Positions 42,992 through 52,354 are shown, numbered from the stretch's first letter. The stretch: 64,000 nt of DNA from an uncultured Oscillibacter sp. (GCF_947654275.1 NZ_CANTJS010000001.1:62001-126000); one strand, 5' to 3'. Notes: generated by a model from the letters alone, not told the origin. Numbers and translations: made by a program.

Positions 42992-44278
42992 TCAGTCCAC
43001 CGCTTCCAGGGCCTGCCGGATATCCTCAATCAGGTCCTCCCCGCTCTCCAGGCCGCAGGACATGCGGACCAGTCCGGCGGGAACGCCGGCGGCGGCCAGC
43101 TGTTCGTCCGTCATCTGCCTGTGGGTGGTGCCGGCGGGGTTCAGGCAGCAGGTCCGGGCGTCCGCCACATGGGTTTCGATGGCCGCCAGCCGCAGGCGGC
43201 TCATGAAGACGCCGGCCGCCTCCCGGCCTCCCTTCAGCTCAAAGGACACCACGCCGCAGGAGCCATTGGGCAGGTACTTCTCCGCCAGGGCGTGGTATTT
43301 GTCCCCGGGCAGGCCGCAGTAGTTCACATGGGTCACCTTGGGGTGGGCCGCCAGGAACTCCGCCACGGCCTGGCCGTTCTCACAGTGGCGCTTCATCCGG
43401 ACATGAAGGCTCTCCAGACCCAGGTTCAGGTAAAAGGCGCTCTGAGGCGAGGGCGTGGAGCCGAAGTCCCGCATGAGCTGGGCGGTGCACTTGGTGATGA
43501 AGGCCCCTTCCTTCCCGAACTTTTCGGCGTAGGTGATGCCGTGATAGCTCTCGTCCGGGGTGCACAGGCCGGGGAAGCGGTCCGCGTGGGCCATCCAGTC
43601 GAACTTCCCGGCGTCCACGATGGCTCCGCCCACGGCCACGCCGTGTCCGTCCATATACTTGGTGGTGGAATGGGTCACGATGTCCGCGCCCCAGTCGAAG
43701 GGACGGCAGTTGATGGGTGTGGCAAAGGTGTTGTCCACCACCAGCGGCACGCCGTGGGCATGGGCGGCGGCGGCGAATTTCTCGATGTCCAGCACCGTCA
43801 GGGCAGGGTTGGCAATGGTCTCACCGAAGACGGCTTTGGTGTTGGGCCGGAATGCGGCGTCCAGCTCCTCCGCCGTGCAGTCCGGGGAGACAAAGGTGAC
43901 CTCCACGCCCATTTTCGCCATGGTGACAGAGATAAGATTGAAGGTGCCGCCATAGATGGAGGAGGAGGAAACAACGTGGTCGCCGCAGGAGGCGATATTA
44001 AACAGGGCGAAGAAGTTGGCCGCCTGACCGGAGGAGGTCAGCATGGCGGCGGTTCCGCCCTCCAGCGCGGCGATTTTCGCCGCCACGTGGTCGCAGGTGG
44101 GATTCTGGAGACGGGAGTAGAAATAACCGTCGGCCTCCAGGTCAAACAGCTTCCCCATGTCCTCGCTGGTGGCATACTTGAAGGTGGTGGACTGGATAAT
44201 GGGAATCTGTCTGGGTTCGCCGCTGCCGGGGGTGTAGCCCCCCTGGACACAGATGGTTTCGGGACGATAGCTGCTCAT
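42992..44278 (-). CDS. metY: O-acetylhomoserine aminocarboxypropyltransferase
   Basis: A 428-residue PLP enzyme of the Cys/Met family that makes homocysteine from O-acetylhomoserine and sulfide. The PLP lysine is in [26 protein letters not shown] and [14 protein letters not shown] are typical. AAAGGAG precedes the ATG. Transcription is controlled by the T-box upstream. Confidence 0.93.
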   Translation of the reverse strand: MSSYRPETICVQGGYTPGSGEPRQIPIIQSTTFKYATSEDMGKLFDLEADGYFYSRLQNPTCDHVAAKIAALEGGTAAMLTSSGQAANFFALFNIASCGDHVVSSSSIYGGTFNLISVTMAKMGVEVTFVSPDCTAEELDAAFRPNTKAVFGETIANPALTVLDIEKFAAAAHAHGVPLVVDNTFATPINCRPFDWGADIVTHSTTKYMDGHGVAVGGAIVDAGKFDWMAHADRFPGLCTPDESYHGITYAEKFGKEGAFITKCTAQLMRDFGSTPSPQSAFYLNLGLESLHVRMKRHCENGQAVAEFLAAHPKVTHVNYCGLPGDKYHALAEKYLPNGSCGVVSFELKGGREAAGVFMSRLRLAAIETHVADARTCCLNPAGTTHRQMTDEQLAAAGVPAGLVRMSCGLESGEDLIEDIRQALEAVD

Positions 44279-44570
44279 AGTTGTGTGCTCCTTTCAGGTT
44301 TGGGACGAAAAGAAAAAAGCCTCCGTCCCAAAGGAATTCCTTTGAGACGAAAGCCAATGCTTCCGCGGTACCACTCAAATTGCGCCGGCCTCACGGCCCG
44401 ACGCCCCTCACAGGGTCCAACAACCCCTTTGCCTTAACGCGGCGCACGTGACGCCCTACCTGTCGAACGTCCAGCTCAGGAGCCATAAGACCTGGGGACC
44501 ATTCCTGCCGCCTCGCACCACCCGGCAGCTCTCTGAAGGTCCGTATCCCCGTCCCTCTCCATCATCGCTT
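44279..44570 (-). promoter_or_regulatory. Methionine T-box leader
   Basis: On the minus strand the leader has a stem I with AGAGAGCTGCCGGGTGGTGC, the T-box core AGTGGTACCGCGG (44375-44363) and a terminator hairpin. The terminator is built on CGTCTCAAAGG / CCTTTGGGACG and followed by a T run (44355-44313). Uncharged tRNA-Met would stabilise the antiterminator and allow metY-metA transcription. Two ATG triplets (in CAGGAATGGTC and GTCTTATGGCT) lie on the 3' side of stem I, both compatible with a Met specifier. Confidence 0.9.
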
Positions 44571-44577
44571 TTAGGGT

Positions 44578-44606
44578 ATTATAAGAAATGCCGGCCCATT
44601 TGTCAA
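44578..44606 (-). promoter_or_regulatory. Promoter of the metY-metA operon
   Basis: Minus-strand TTGACA (44606-44601), 17-base spacer, TATAAT (44583-44578): fully consensus. The stretch 44607-44857 between the divergent promoters shows no gene. Confidence 0.88.
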
Positions 44607-44857
44607 CTGTGATTTTTTGGCAGGGGTGTCCATCTGCGCATTTAACAGCGGGGATGCCATGTAGGGGAGGGGCTCTGTCCCCTTCCGTTTTTCCTCCATG
44701 CCTTCGGCGGACGGGACAGGCGCCTGCATAAAATCTCCGAAAAGGACACTCCCTTTTTGGCAAATGTGTCCGGCCGCGCCCTTCGATGGAAGCGGATTCC
44801 GCAGCAGGACCGGCGTGAGGCCTGTCCTGTTTCCGCTCCGAAAAACGCCTGAGCCGG

Positions 44858-44886
44858 TTGACAGATGTAAGCCTTTCTGCTATACT
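44858..44886 (+). promoter_or_regulatory. Promoter of the blaI-like operon
   Basis: TTGACA (44858-44863), 17-base spacer, TATACT (44881-44886). The adjoining GATGTAAG and CTACAGGAGTAA resemble BlaI TACA/TGTA half-sites, so autorepression is likely. Confidence 0.75.
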
Positions 44887-44938
44887 ATGGACTACAGGAG
44901 TAAACCAACCGAGGAGACCGGACGAAAGGAGTACGGAC

Positions 44939-45322
44939 ATGGAGGAACAGAGGGTATCTCTCTCCGCCGGGGAATGGCGGGTGATGGAGGTTTTATGGAC
45001 GGGGCCGCAGACGCTGATGGAGCTGGTGCGGGCGCTGGGGGAGGACCCCGGCTGGGCCAAGAGCACCGTCACCACCATGGTGCGGCGGATGGAGCAGAAA
45101 GGGCTGATCGCCTACACCACGGAGGGCCGGACCAAGGTCTTCCGGGCGACGCTGGCCCGTGAGGACGCGGCGGCGGCGGAAACGGACTCCCTGCTGAAGC
45201 GGGCCTATCACGGCAGCGTGGGACTGCTGGTCAGCGCTCTGGTGGAGCGAAACGACCTGAGCAAATCGGACATCGACGGTTTATACGCCATTCTGCGCCG
45301 GGCGGAGGAGGAAGAGCAATGA
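44939..45322 (+). CDS. BlaI/MecI/CopY-family repressor
   Basis: A 127-residue winged-helix repressor (LSAGEWRVMEVLW, WAKSTVTTMVRRMEQKGLIAYTTEGRTKVF) with a helical dimerisation end. The ATG at 44939 has AAAGGAG; the open frame upstream overlaps the promoter and is discarded. It overlaps the M56 gene by 4 bases, the usual BlaI-BlaR arrangement. Confidence 0.9.
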   Translation: MEEQRVSLSAGEWRVMEVLWTGPQTLMELVRALGEDPGWAKSTVTTMVRRMEQKGLIAYTTEGRTKVFRATLAREDAAAAETDSLLKRAYHGSVGLLVSALVERNDLSKSDIDGLYAILRRAEEEEQ

Positions 45323-48027
45323 AAACGATTTTACTGTCGTCCTCGATTCTGATTTTGCTGCTGGCGGCTCTGGGACCCGTTCTGCGGGGAAAGATCAGCC
45401 CACGGGTCCAGTATGCCCTGTGGCTGCTGGTGGCTCTGCGGCTGCTGGTGCCGGTGAATCCGGTGCGCAGCGCCCTCAGCGCCTCGGCCCTGCTGGACCG
45501 GGCGGAGGAACCCCAGCTGCTGGAGCGCATCGCCCAAACGCCGGTGCCCACCCGCTCCTATGAAAACGCCTATCGTCAGGTGGAAGAGGAATACCGCCGG
45601 CGGGGCGCGGACCTCTCCGCTCTCACCGCCGCCGAACAGGCCAATCTGGAGGCCCAGGCCCGGACCCTGACGGAGGAAATACCCCTGTCGGACCTGGCGG
45701 CCCGGTGGGCAATCCCCCTTTGGCTGGGGGGCGCGGCCCTTATGGCCCTGTGGTTCCTGGCCGTAAATCTCCGGTTCCGGCGGAGGCTCAAGAAAAACGC
45801 CAAGCCTGTGGACTCGGGTATGATAGGCGTCCGGTGCCCCCTGCCGGTCTATGTGTCGAGGGAGCTGGCCTCCCCCTGTCTTTCCGGCCTGTTCCGGCCC
45901 GCCGTCTATGTCACCCCCGCCGCCCTGGAGAGCCCGGACCGGCTGCGGCACATCCTGGCCCACGAAGGGACCCATTACCGTCATGGGGACCACTGGTGGG
46001 CGGTGCTGCGGTGCCTGTGCCTGTGCCTCTACTGGTTCGACCCCCTGGTATGGTGGGCGGCGGCCCTCAGCCGGAGAGACTGCGAGCTGGCCTGTGACGA
46101 GGGGGCCATCCGGCGGCTGGGCGAGGGGGAGCGCCTGGCCTACGGCAAAACCCTGGTGGACATGATTGCCGCCGGGCGGACGCCTCTGCTGCAAACCGCC
46201 ACCACCATGAGCGGCAGCAAGCGCCGCATCCGCCAGCGGGTGACGCTGATTGCCCGAAAACCCCGGACCGTGGCCGCCGCCGCGGCGGCCCTGGCGCTGA
46301 TTCTGGCTCTGGCGGTGGGCTGTGCCTTCACCGCGCCGCCGGAGGAGGAACCGACGAATCCGGAAGCACCGGAGGAGTCCGGCCTCAGTGAGCAGCTGTT
46401 CACGCTGCCGGAGGAGCTGGCGAAAAACGTGGAGATCATCCCTGACGACGGCAGGCCCTCTCTGGCCAAATACGCCCTGAAGCTGTCCGAAGAAGAAAAG
46501 CAATGGGGCGGCTGGCTGCTGACAGTCTACGAGCTGGACCAGGGGGGCTTTGAGGAGTGCTTCGTGGACAACTTGGACGGCAGCGGCTGGTACTGCGGAG
46601 CCAAAATAGGCGATTTGTACTATGCCACCCTGTTCCCCACCGACGTGAACTTCCCCGTGGAACGGCAGGAGGACTATCACGAGGCCCAGAGCGCCCTGAT
46701 GAACTGGGTGTGGGAGACCATCCAAGACCAGGAGGGCGCAGAGGACTTCGACTGCGAGGCCTATCTGAACCAGCCCTATTTCCACAGCGGCTGCAACTAT
46801 ATGGACGTGACCTACTGGCCCTACAAGCCGGTGAACGGGTCCACCGGCGTGGCCTGGACCCTGCGGATGGTCCAGCCGGTGACCCAGGGCGAGGGCGGCA
46901 TCTGGGGCGTGGAGCGGATTTTCTACGGGGATGGAGAGAGCCACCCCGTCCGGCCCAACGTGGACAGCCTGGATCCCGGCGAATACCTGGAGGACCGCTC
47001 TGCGGACAACTACTACCGGCGGCTCCAGACAGCGGTAGACAACGGCTATGAACCCTGGGCCCTGGACCCCATCCAGGTACTGCTGCGCTTCGTCCGGGAG
47101 ACCTTCGCCCATGAGAACGTGACGGCGGACTGCTTCTCCCTGGGGGGCGTCACCGAGGTAACCCTGGGCTCCGGGCCGGAGGAAACGCCCGGCGAGCCGG
47201 TGCCGGCATACTGGCAGGGCCTGGACGAGACCGCCCTCGCCCTGGGGCGGCTGGCGGAGCGCATCACGGAAACGCCCTACCCGGTGTTCACCTACGCGCC
47301 CATGAACGGGGAGCCGGTCCGCTGCACCGCCGACCTGGACCGCTGGAACGGACACAACCGGGTCATGGGCTTCCCCCTCTCCTTCCTCTTCCTGCCGGCG
47401 GAGGAGCCCGCCGCCCTGCCCAGGACCGCGTCCCTGACTCTGGAGTCGGCGGATGGGACCGCCGCCATCCAGATGTGGCGGGGCAGAGACCTGCTGCGGA
47501 TTTATGAAAACGGTGAAACAGTCTGGTACGAGGCCCCTCCCACCGACCCGGAGGGCGCCTTTCAGGAAAATCTCTTTGACTACTGGCGGATGTGGTTCGA
47601 CGAAGCGGAGGCGGAGGCCCTGACGGCGGACATCGTCATCCCGGACCGGGGCCAGAGCCGCGGCGAGATTGCCCAGGAATGGGTGGATGCCAACGAGGGG
47701 ACCATGCTGCGGGTCTCCCCCGGCAGCAAGTATGCCTGCACCTATGTGAAAAACACCGCCCGGGAGGACCCCATGGACTGGCTGGAGCCGGAGGACCTGG
47801 ACAGCTTCTTCCCCGCCAATACCAGGGGCCTGGAGCGCTTCGCCTTCCAGTATCAGACGGTCTTTGTCCCGGAGAACGACCGGGCCCTGCACTGGCTCAT
47901 GGCAGGGAACACCGGAGAATACGAGGGGGACGGCGCGCCGGAGGGGGCCTTCTCCTATGGCCGCTGTGGCTATATGTACCGGACGGAGGAGGGCTGGCGC
48001 TGCGACGGCACAGGCACCGGCTGGTAG
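45319..48027 (+). CDS. BlaR1/MecR1-type M56 antirepressor with novel C-terminal region
   Basis: A 902-residue membrane sensor. The N-terminal part has several membrane segments and the M56 zinc-protease motif HEGTH (H215, E216, H219) with E256 in RRDCELACDEG. In this family the protease inactivates the partner repressor after a signal. After a further membrane segment (about 318-334, ending VGCAF) comes a region of about 560 residues, presumably extracellular. It lacks the penicillin-binding SxxK/SxN/KTG set seen in BlaR1, so beta-lactam sensing is not indicated. The ligand is unknown. Confidence 0.85.
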   Translation: MKTILLSSSILILLLAALGPVLRGKISPRVQYALWLLVALRLLVPVNPVRSALSASALLDRAEEPQLLERIAQTPVPTRSYENAYRQVEEEYRRRGADLSALTAAEQANLEAQARTLTEEIPLSDLAARWAIPLWLGGAALMALWFLAVNLRFRRRLKKNAKPVDSGMIGVRCPLPVYVSRELASPCLSGLFRPAVYVTPAALESPDRLRHILAHEGTHYRHGDHWWAVLRCLCLCLYWFDPLVWWAAALSRRDCELACDEGAIRRLGEGERLAYGKTLVDMIAAGRTPLLQTATTMSGSKRRIRQRVTLIARKPRTVAAAAAALALILALAVGCAFTAPPEEEPTNPEAPEESGLSEQLFTLPEELAKNVEIIPDDGRPSLAKYALKLSEEEKQWGGWLLTVYELDQGGFEECFVDNLDGSGWYCGAKIGDLYYATLFPTDVNFPVERQEDYHEAQSALMNWVWETIQDQEGAEDFDCEAYLNQPYFHSGCNYMDVTYWPYKPVNGSTGVAWTLRMVQPVTQGEGGIWGVERIFYGDGESHPVRPNVDSLDPGEYLEDRSADNYYRRLQTAVDNGYEPWALDPIQVLLRFVRETFAHENVTADCFSLGGVTEVTLGSGPEETPGEPVPAYWQGLDETALALGRLAERITETPYPVFTYAPMNGEPVRCTADLDRWNGHNRVMGFPLSFLFLPAEEPAALPRTASLTLESADGTAAIQMWRGRDLLRIYENGETVWYEAPPTDPEGAFQENLFDYWRMWFDEAEAEALTADIVIPDRGQSRGEIAQEWVDANEGTMLRVSPGSKYACTYVKNTAREDPMDWLEPEDLDSFFPANTRGLERFAFQYQTVFVPENDRALHWLMAGNTGEYEGDGAPEGAFSYGRCGYMYRTEEGWRCDGTGTGW

Positions 48028-48054
48028 ACACAAACTTTTGATATAGGTCCGCTC

Positions 48055-48084
48055 AACGGCTCCGCTTGCCAGCGGAGCCGTTTT
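48055..48084 (+). terminator. Intrinsic terminator
   Basis: AACGGCTCCGC / GCGGAGCCGTT hairpin followed by TT. Confidence 0.85.
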
Positions 48085-48217
48085 GTGATAAAATGGCGTA
48101 TTATGGTTGGAAGCAAATTCAGAATTCCGCTCAAAATAATCCGGGCAGGCGCTTTGGGAGCGGTCCCGCCCGGAGAGAGAACAGAATCCGAACAGCCGTG
48201 AACAGGAGGTACTCATT

Positions 48218-49138
48218 TTGACCAATCTCAGCAAAAAAGACCGGAAACAGGCCAAACAGCGGGAAAAGAAAAACTTTCGCCAGGCCATGGAAAAGGAGCT
48301 GCGGGAACACAGGAGTTCCTTCGTTGTGTTCTACACGCTGCGCCTTCTGGTCATCGTCATCTTCGTCCGTCAGATTGTAATAGGCGGCTATGAAAGCGCC
48401 TTCTACTGCGCCCTGGCCTATCTGCTGCTCTATGTCCCCAGCTGGATTCAGGTGAAATTTCACATCGAGCTCCCCCCCGCCCTGGAAATCACCGTCCTCT
48501 GCTTCATCTACGCGGCGGAGGTCCTGGGGGAGGTTAACGCCTTCTATGTGGTGGTGCCCCACTGGGACACCATGCTCCACACCCTCAACGGCTTCCTGGC
48601 CGCCGCCGTGGGCTTCGCCATGGTGGTGCTGCTCAACGACGACGAGCGGCTGACCTTCGACCTCTCTCCCTTTTTCCTGGCTTTAATGGCTTTCTGTTTC
48701 TCCATGACCGTGGGGGTGCTGTGGGAGTTCTTCGAGTTTGGTATGGACTGGTTTTTCCACACCGACATGCAGCGGGACACGGTGATCCAGGCCATTCACT
48801 CCGCCACTCTGGACGCCACCCGGTCCAACAGGGTGGTCAGCGTCACCGGCATTCAGGACGTGCTTGTCAACGGCGAGTCCCTGGGGCTGGGGGGCTATCT
48901 GGACATCGGTCTCATTGACACCATGAAGGACCTGTTCGTCAACTTCATCGGGGCTGTGGTCTTCTCCGTCACCGGCTTTTTCTACGCCAAGAGCAAAGGA
49001 CTGCGCCGGACGGCGGCCCAGGGCTTCGTTCCCAGCAGGAAAACGGCGGACACGGACTATCTCCGGCAGGCCCGGGAGGAAAACGAGGCCACCGGCCATC
49101 CGGAGACCCACCAGATGGAGGACCGGGAGGAGCCATGA
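48218..49138 (+). CDS. Putative polytopic membrane protein
   Basis: A 306-residue protein starting at TTG, with AGGAGGT 7 bases upstream. The N-terminal 30 residues are very basic (KKDRKQAKQREKKNFRQ). About six hydrophobic segments follow, with polar residues in the PHWDTMLHTLNGFLAAAVGF and GVLWEFFEFGMDWFF stretches, then a charged tail. It resembles conserved uncharacterised membrane proteins of Firmicutes. A link to the following metal GTPases is possible by position only. Confidence 0.7.
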   Translation: MTNLSKKDRKQAKQREKKNFRQAMEKELREHRSSFVVFYTLRLLVIVIFVRQIVIGGYESAFYCALAYLLLYVPSWIQVKFHIELPPALEITVLCFIYAAEVLGEVNAFYVVVPHWDTMLHTLNGFLAAAVGFAMVVLLNDDERLTFDLSPFFLALMAFCFSMTVGVLWEFFEFGMDWFFHTDMQRDTVIQAIHSATLDATRSNRVVSVTGIQDVLVNGESLGLGGYLDIGLIDTMKDLFVNFIGAVVFSVTGFFYAKSKGLRRTAAQGFVPSRKTADTDYLRQAREENEATGHPETHQMEDREEP

Positions 49139-49184
49139 GCCCGCCCCGTTTTCCGCTCCATGTGTAAAATTTTTGTAAGCATTG

Positions 49185-49212
49185 TTGCATTTTTCAAATT
49201 CAGTGGTATGAT
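49185..49212 (+). promoter_or_regulatory. Promoter of the G3E GTPase pair
   Basis: TTGCAT (49185-49190), 16-base spacer, TATGAT (49207-49212). The flanking TGTAAGCATTGTTGCAT has partial symmetry and might hold a metal-regulator site, but it is not a clear Zur box. Confidence 0.55.
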
Positions 49213-49248
49213 ATGGGCAAATAAACTGATGACAAAGGACTTGATACC

Positions 49249-50328
49249 ATGACTAAAATTGACATTATCTCCGGCTTCCTGGGGGCGGGCAAGACCACCC
49301 TCATCAAAAAGCTGCTGGCGGAAGCCTACCAGGGAGAGCAGCTGGTTCTGATTGAAAACGAGTTCGGCGAAATCAGCATCGACAGCGGCTTTCTGAAGGA
49401 CTCCGGCGTCCAGATTTCCGAGATGTCCTCCGGCTGCATCTGCTGTTCTCTGGTAGGGGACTTCAATCAGGCCCTCAAGGACGTAAAAGCCCGGTTCCAG
49501 CCGGACCGCATTCTCATTGAGCCCTCCGGCGTGGGCAAGCTGTCCGACGTGATTGTGGCGGTGGAGAACACCGCGGCGGAAACCGGGGACATGAAGCTCA
49601 ACAGCTTCGTCACCGTGGCCGACGCCGGCAAGGTCAAGGTCTACATGAAAAACTTCGGTGAATTCTATAACAATCAGATTGAATCCGCCGGAACCATTGT
49701 CCTCTCCCGGACCCAGAAGCTGAGTCAGGAAAAGCTGGAGGCGGCGGCCGCTCTGCTGCGGGAGAAGAATCCTGGCGCCGCCATCCTGACGACCCCCTGG
49801 GACCAGCTGGACGGCAAGACCATTCTCTCCGCCATTGAACAGGTCTCCCTGGCGGACGAGCTGCTGGAGAGCATGCGGGCGGAGCACGCTGCCGGAGAGG
49901 CGGAGCATGAGCACCACCACGACCATGGGGAGTGCGGGGAGCACGGGCACCACCACGACCATGGGGAGTGCGGGGAGCATGAGCACCACCACGACCATGG
50001 CCACGAGTGCGATGACCCCGGCTGCTCCTGCCACCACCATCACCACCACCATGCCGACGAGGTCTTTGCCTCCTGGGGCCGGGAGACTCCCAAGACCTTC
50101 ACCCGGGCGGATATCGAGAAGATTCTCGCCGCCCTGGACTCCGGGGAATACGGCAGCATTCTCCGCGCCAAGGGCATCGTCAATGGCCAGGACGGCGCGT
50201 GGATTGAGTTTGACTATGTGCCTGAGGAACACGAAATCCGGGCAGGACATCCCGACTATACCGGCCGCCTCTGCGTCATCGGCGCTGAGCTGAAGGAAGA
50301 CAAGCTGGCAGACCTATTCGGCCTGTAA
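49249..50328 (+). CDS. CobW/G3E-family GTPase, His-rich metallochaperone
   Basis: A 359-residue GTPase of the CobW/ZNG1 group, proteins that deliver metal (often zinc) using GTP. Walker A is GFLGAGKTT. The metal motif C63-x-C65-C66 (GCICC) is intact. Residues about 215-270 form a His/Glu/Cys-rich loop with three 12-residue repeats (HHHDHGECGEHG), followed by CSCHHHHHHH. The CobW C-terminal domain follows (FTRADIEKILAAL onwards). Zinc is likely but not proven. It is co-transcribed with a second, modified G3E protein. Confidence 0.9.
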   Translation: MTKIDIISGFLGAGKTTLIKKLLAEAYQGEQLVLIENEFGEISIDSGFLKDSGVQISEMSSGCICCSLVGDFNQALKDVKARFQPDRILIEPSGVGKLSDVIVAVENTAAETGDMKLNSFVTVADAGKVKVYMKNFGEFYNNQIESAGTIVLSRTQKLSQEKLEAAAALLREKNPGAAILTTPWDQLDGKTILSAIEQVSLADELLESMRAEHAAGEAEHEHHHDHGECGEHGHHHDHGECGEHEHHHDHGHECDDPGCSCHHHHHHHADEVFASWGRETPKTFTRADIEKILAALDSGEYGSILRAKGIVNGQDGAWIEFDYVPEEHEIRAGHPDYTGRLCVIGAELKEDKLADLFGL

Positions 50329-50353
50329 GTCTGTAAAGGAAGTTTGCTTTATA

Positions 50354-51283
50354 ATGGATATTCCTGTTTATCTGGTTGCCGGATTTCTGGATTCCGGCAA
50401 GACCAATTTTATCAACGGCGTCCTGGAGGACGGTTTTGCCCGGGAGGACAAAACGCTGCTTCTCCGCTGCGAGGAGGGCGAGGAGGAATATAACCCCAGG
50501 GCGCTGGACAATGTCACTGTGGTGGACATTGAGGACGAGGCGGACCTGACCTGTTCCCGGATGAAGGAGCTGGAAAAGAAATACCGCCCCAGGCAGGTGC
50601 TGATTGAGTACAACGGCATGTGGCAGATGGAACGGCTCTACCGGGAGGTCCTGCCTGCCAACTGGGTGCTCTACCAGATTATGACCTTTGTGGAGGCCGG
50701 GACCTTTGAGCTGTATGTGAAGAACATGGGCCAGCTGATGATGGAGAAAATCACCAACGCGGACCTGCTGGTGTTCAACCGGGCCACGCCGGAGCTCCGG
50801 GAATCTCTGCGGAAGCGGAATCTGCGGATGGTGAACCGCCGGGCGGACATCTATTTTGAAAATGTAGACGGCAGCAGCGAGGACTATCTCACCGGGGACG
50901 AGTGCCCCTTCGACCTGACTCAGGACGTTGTGGACATCCCCGACGAGGATTTCGGCGTGTGGTACGTGGACGTTATGGACCACCCGGAGCGCTGGGCGGG
51001 GAAGCTGGTTCACATGAAGCTCATCATGTGCCACTCAAAAAAGTACCCCGGCATCCACTGCCCCGGCCGCTTCGCCATGGTCTGCTGCGAGAACGACATC
51101 CAGTTCCTGGGCCTGATCGCCAAGGGCATCGGCCTGAAGGACTACAGCAACCGGGACTGGATCGAGGTCACTGTCCGCATGGCGGTGGAGAACCACGACG
51201 CCTATCAGGGCAAGGGCCCGGTGATGCACGTCATGAGCATTGGTCCCTGCGGGAAGCCCGCCCAGGAGGTTGTCAATTTCTAA
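50354..51283 (+). CDS. G3E-type GTPase fused to a TIGR03943-like C-terminal domain
   Basis: A 309-residue protein. The N-terminal 180 residues are G3E-like (Walker A GFLDSGKTN; VLIEYNGMWQME) but lack the CxCC metal motif of its neighbour. The C-terminal 120 residues (WAGKLVHMKLIMCHSKKYPG, GRFAMVCCENDIQFLGLIAKG, RDWIEVTVRMAV) resemble the soluble domain of YcgQ/TIGR03943 metal-uptake proteins, including the MVCC motif. This suggests a two-part metal-handling protein; the membrane part of a YcgQR system is not fused here. Confidence 0.7.
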   Translation: MDIPVYLVAGFLDSGKTNFINGVLEDGFAREDKTLLLRCEEGEEEYNPRALDNVTVVDIEDEADLTCSRMKELEKKYRPRQVLIEYNGMWQMERLYREVLPANWVLYQIMTFVEAGTFELYVKNMGQLMMEKITNADLLVFNRATPELRESLRKRNLRMVNRRADIYFENVDGSSEDYLTGDECPFDLTQDVVDIPDEDFGVWYVDVMDHPERWAGKLVHMKLIMCHSKKYPGIHCPGRFAMVCCENDIQFLGLIAKGIGLKDYSNRDWIEVTVRMAVENHDAYQGKGPVMHVMSIGPCGKPAQEVVNF

Positions 51284-51304
51284 TACGCTTTGTACTAAAA
51301 CCAG

Positions 51305-51343
51305 AAAAAACGCCCCTTCGTTGTAAGACGGAGGGGCGTTTTG
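51305..51343 (+). terminator. Intrinsic terminator
   Basis: AAAACGCCCC / GGGGCGTTTT hairpin between the convergent GTPase and XRE genes; it can work on both strands. Confidence 0.88.
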
Positions 51344-51353
51344 TCCGACTGGG

Positions 51354-52250
51354 TCAATCTCTGTAGATATAGTTTCCGTAATCATCGTAAAGGCTGGGAC
51401 GGGGCGATATGGGATTTCCGCTGTCCTCAAGGGTCATCAGATAGAGGTCCAGCACATAACTGGGCGTCTCCTGGCAGGCGGGTGACACAATCCCGGTGTA
51501 GATGGTGCCGCCGTTAAGCCACTCGTACTGCCACGCCTCTTCCGGCAGCTCCACGCCGGAAGCCGCCACCACGGCGTTTTCCGCGTCTCCAAAATTCCAG
51601 ACCATCAGACCGTCTATCCCCGGCTCCACCCGGACCCGGCCCCCTATGGGACGGTAGCGGTCCGGAAAGAGCGCGTCCCGCCGCCAGACGGTCATGCACC
51701 ATTCTCCTCTTCTGTCGGCACAGAGGAGTGCCAGACAGTCCCCCAGCTCTGTCCGCTCCCGCACCGTCAGAGTCTCAGCGTCAAATCTGGGGCTTCGGTC
51801 CTCAAAATACTCCGCCGACATCCGGGCCAGGGCCTCCTCGTCCTCGAAGTGAGCCGAGGAGGCATAGTGGGCGTCCCGCTCCGCCTGCTCCCGCTGGGTC
51901 CGGAGGGACACGCCGGCGCCCCAGACGGCCAGAGCCGTCACTGCCGCCATGGCCAGCCAAGCCAGCCGCTTCCAAGTGTGCTCCCGCTTCATGCTCTCCA
52001 TAATCTGTCCTCCCGCCGCTTTCGGCAATTCCTCCCGCGTTAGTTCCTTCCCGCTCAGCAGCTCGCTGACCGACAGGCCAAGAGCTTCGGCAAGGGGCTC
52101 CAGGCTGTCCAGCCCCGGCATGCCCCGCCCGGTCTCCCAGCGGCTCACCGCCTTGTCCGTCACATGGAGCCGCTCCGCCAGCTCCGCCTGACTGAGGGCC
52201 AGGTCCCGCCGCCGGGCGGCGATCAGCTCGCCGGTTGCTTTTGCGTCCAT
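51354..52250 (-). CDS. XRE-family regulator with membrane anchor
   Basis: A 298-residue protein. The N-terminal helix-turn-helix (ELIAARRRDLALSQAELAERLHVTDKAVSRWETGRGMP) covers about residues 8-60. A single membrane segment (about 95-112, LAWLAMAAVTALAVWGAG) and an outside domain of about 180 residues of unknown fold follow. Such proteins may sense an external signal. The start at 52250 has AGGAGG; the longer frame overlaps the promoter. Confidence 0.8.
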   Translation of the reverse strand: MDAKATGELIAARRRDLALSQAELAERLHVTDKAVSRWETGRGMPGLDSLEPLAEALGLSVSELLSGKELTREELPKAAGGQIMESMKREHTWKRLAWLAMAAVTALAVWGAGVSLRTQREQAERDAHYASSAHFEDEEALARMSAEYFEDRSPRFDAETLTVRERTELGDCLALLCADRRGEWCMTVWRRDALFPDRYRPIGGRVRVEPGIDGLMVWNFGDAENAVVAASGVELPEEAWQYEWLNGGTIYTGIVSPACQETPSYVLDLYLMTLEDSGNPISPRPSLYDDYGNYIYRD

Positions 52251-52325
52251 AGAGACCACCTCCTGTTCCGCTCCCCGGGAAGGAAACCCCGCCGCAGAGG
52301 GAGCCGTTTGTTTTCCGGTGGCATC

Positions 52326-52354
52326 AGTATCCCACAAAACCGGGGAAATGTCAC
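52326..52354 (-). promoter_or_regulatory. Promoter of the XRE gene
   Basis: Minus-strand GTGACA (52354-52349), 17-base spacer, GATACT (52331-52326). The dyad CTATGA-A-TCATAG (52356-52368) lies between this promoter and the divergent one, a likely autoregulatory operator. Confidence 0.6.

Noticed and set aside
45331-48288. A 985-codon minus-strand open frame opposite the M56 gene
   Set aside because: Composition is the complement of the M56 gene; no family match.
49170-49195. A Zur box before the CobW gene
   Set aside because: Only partial symmetry is seen; it does not match the usual TCGTAA-type pattern well enough to call.
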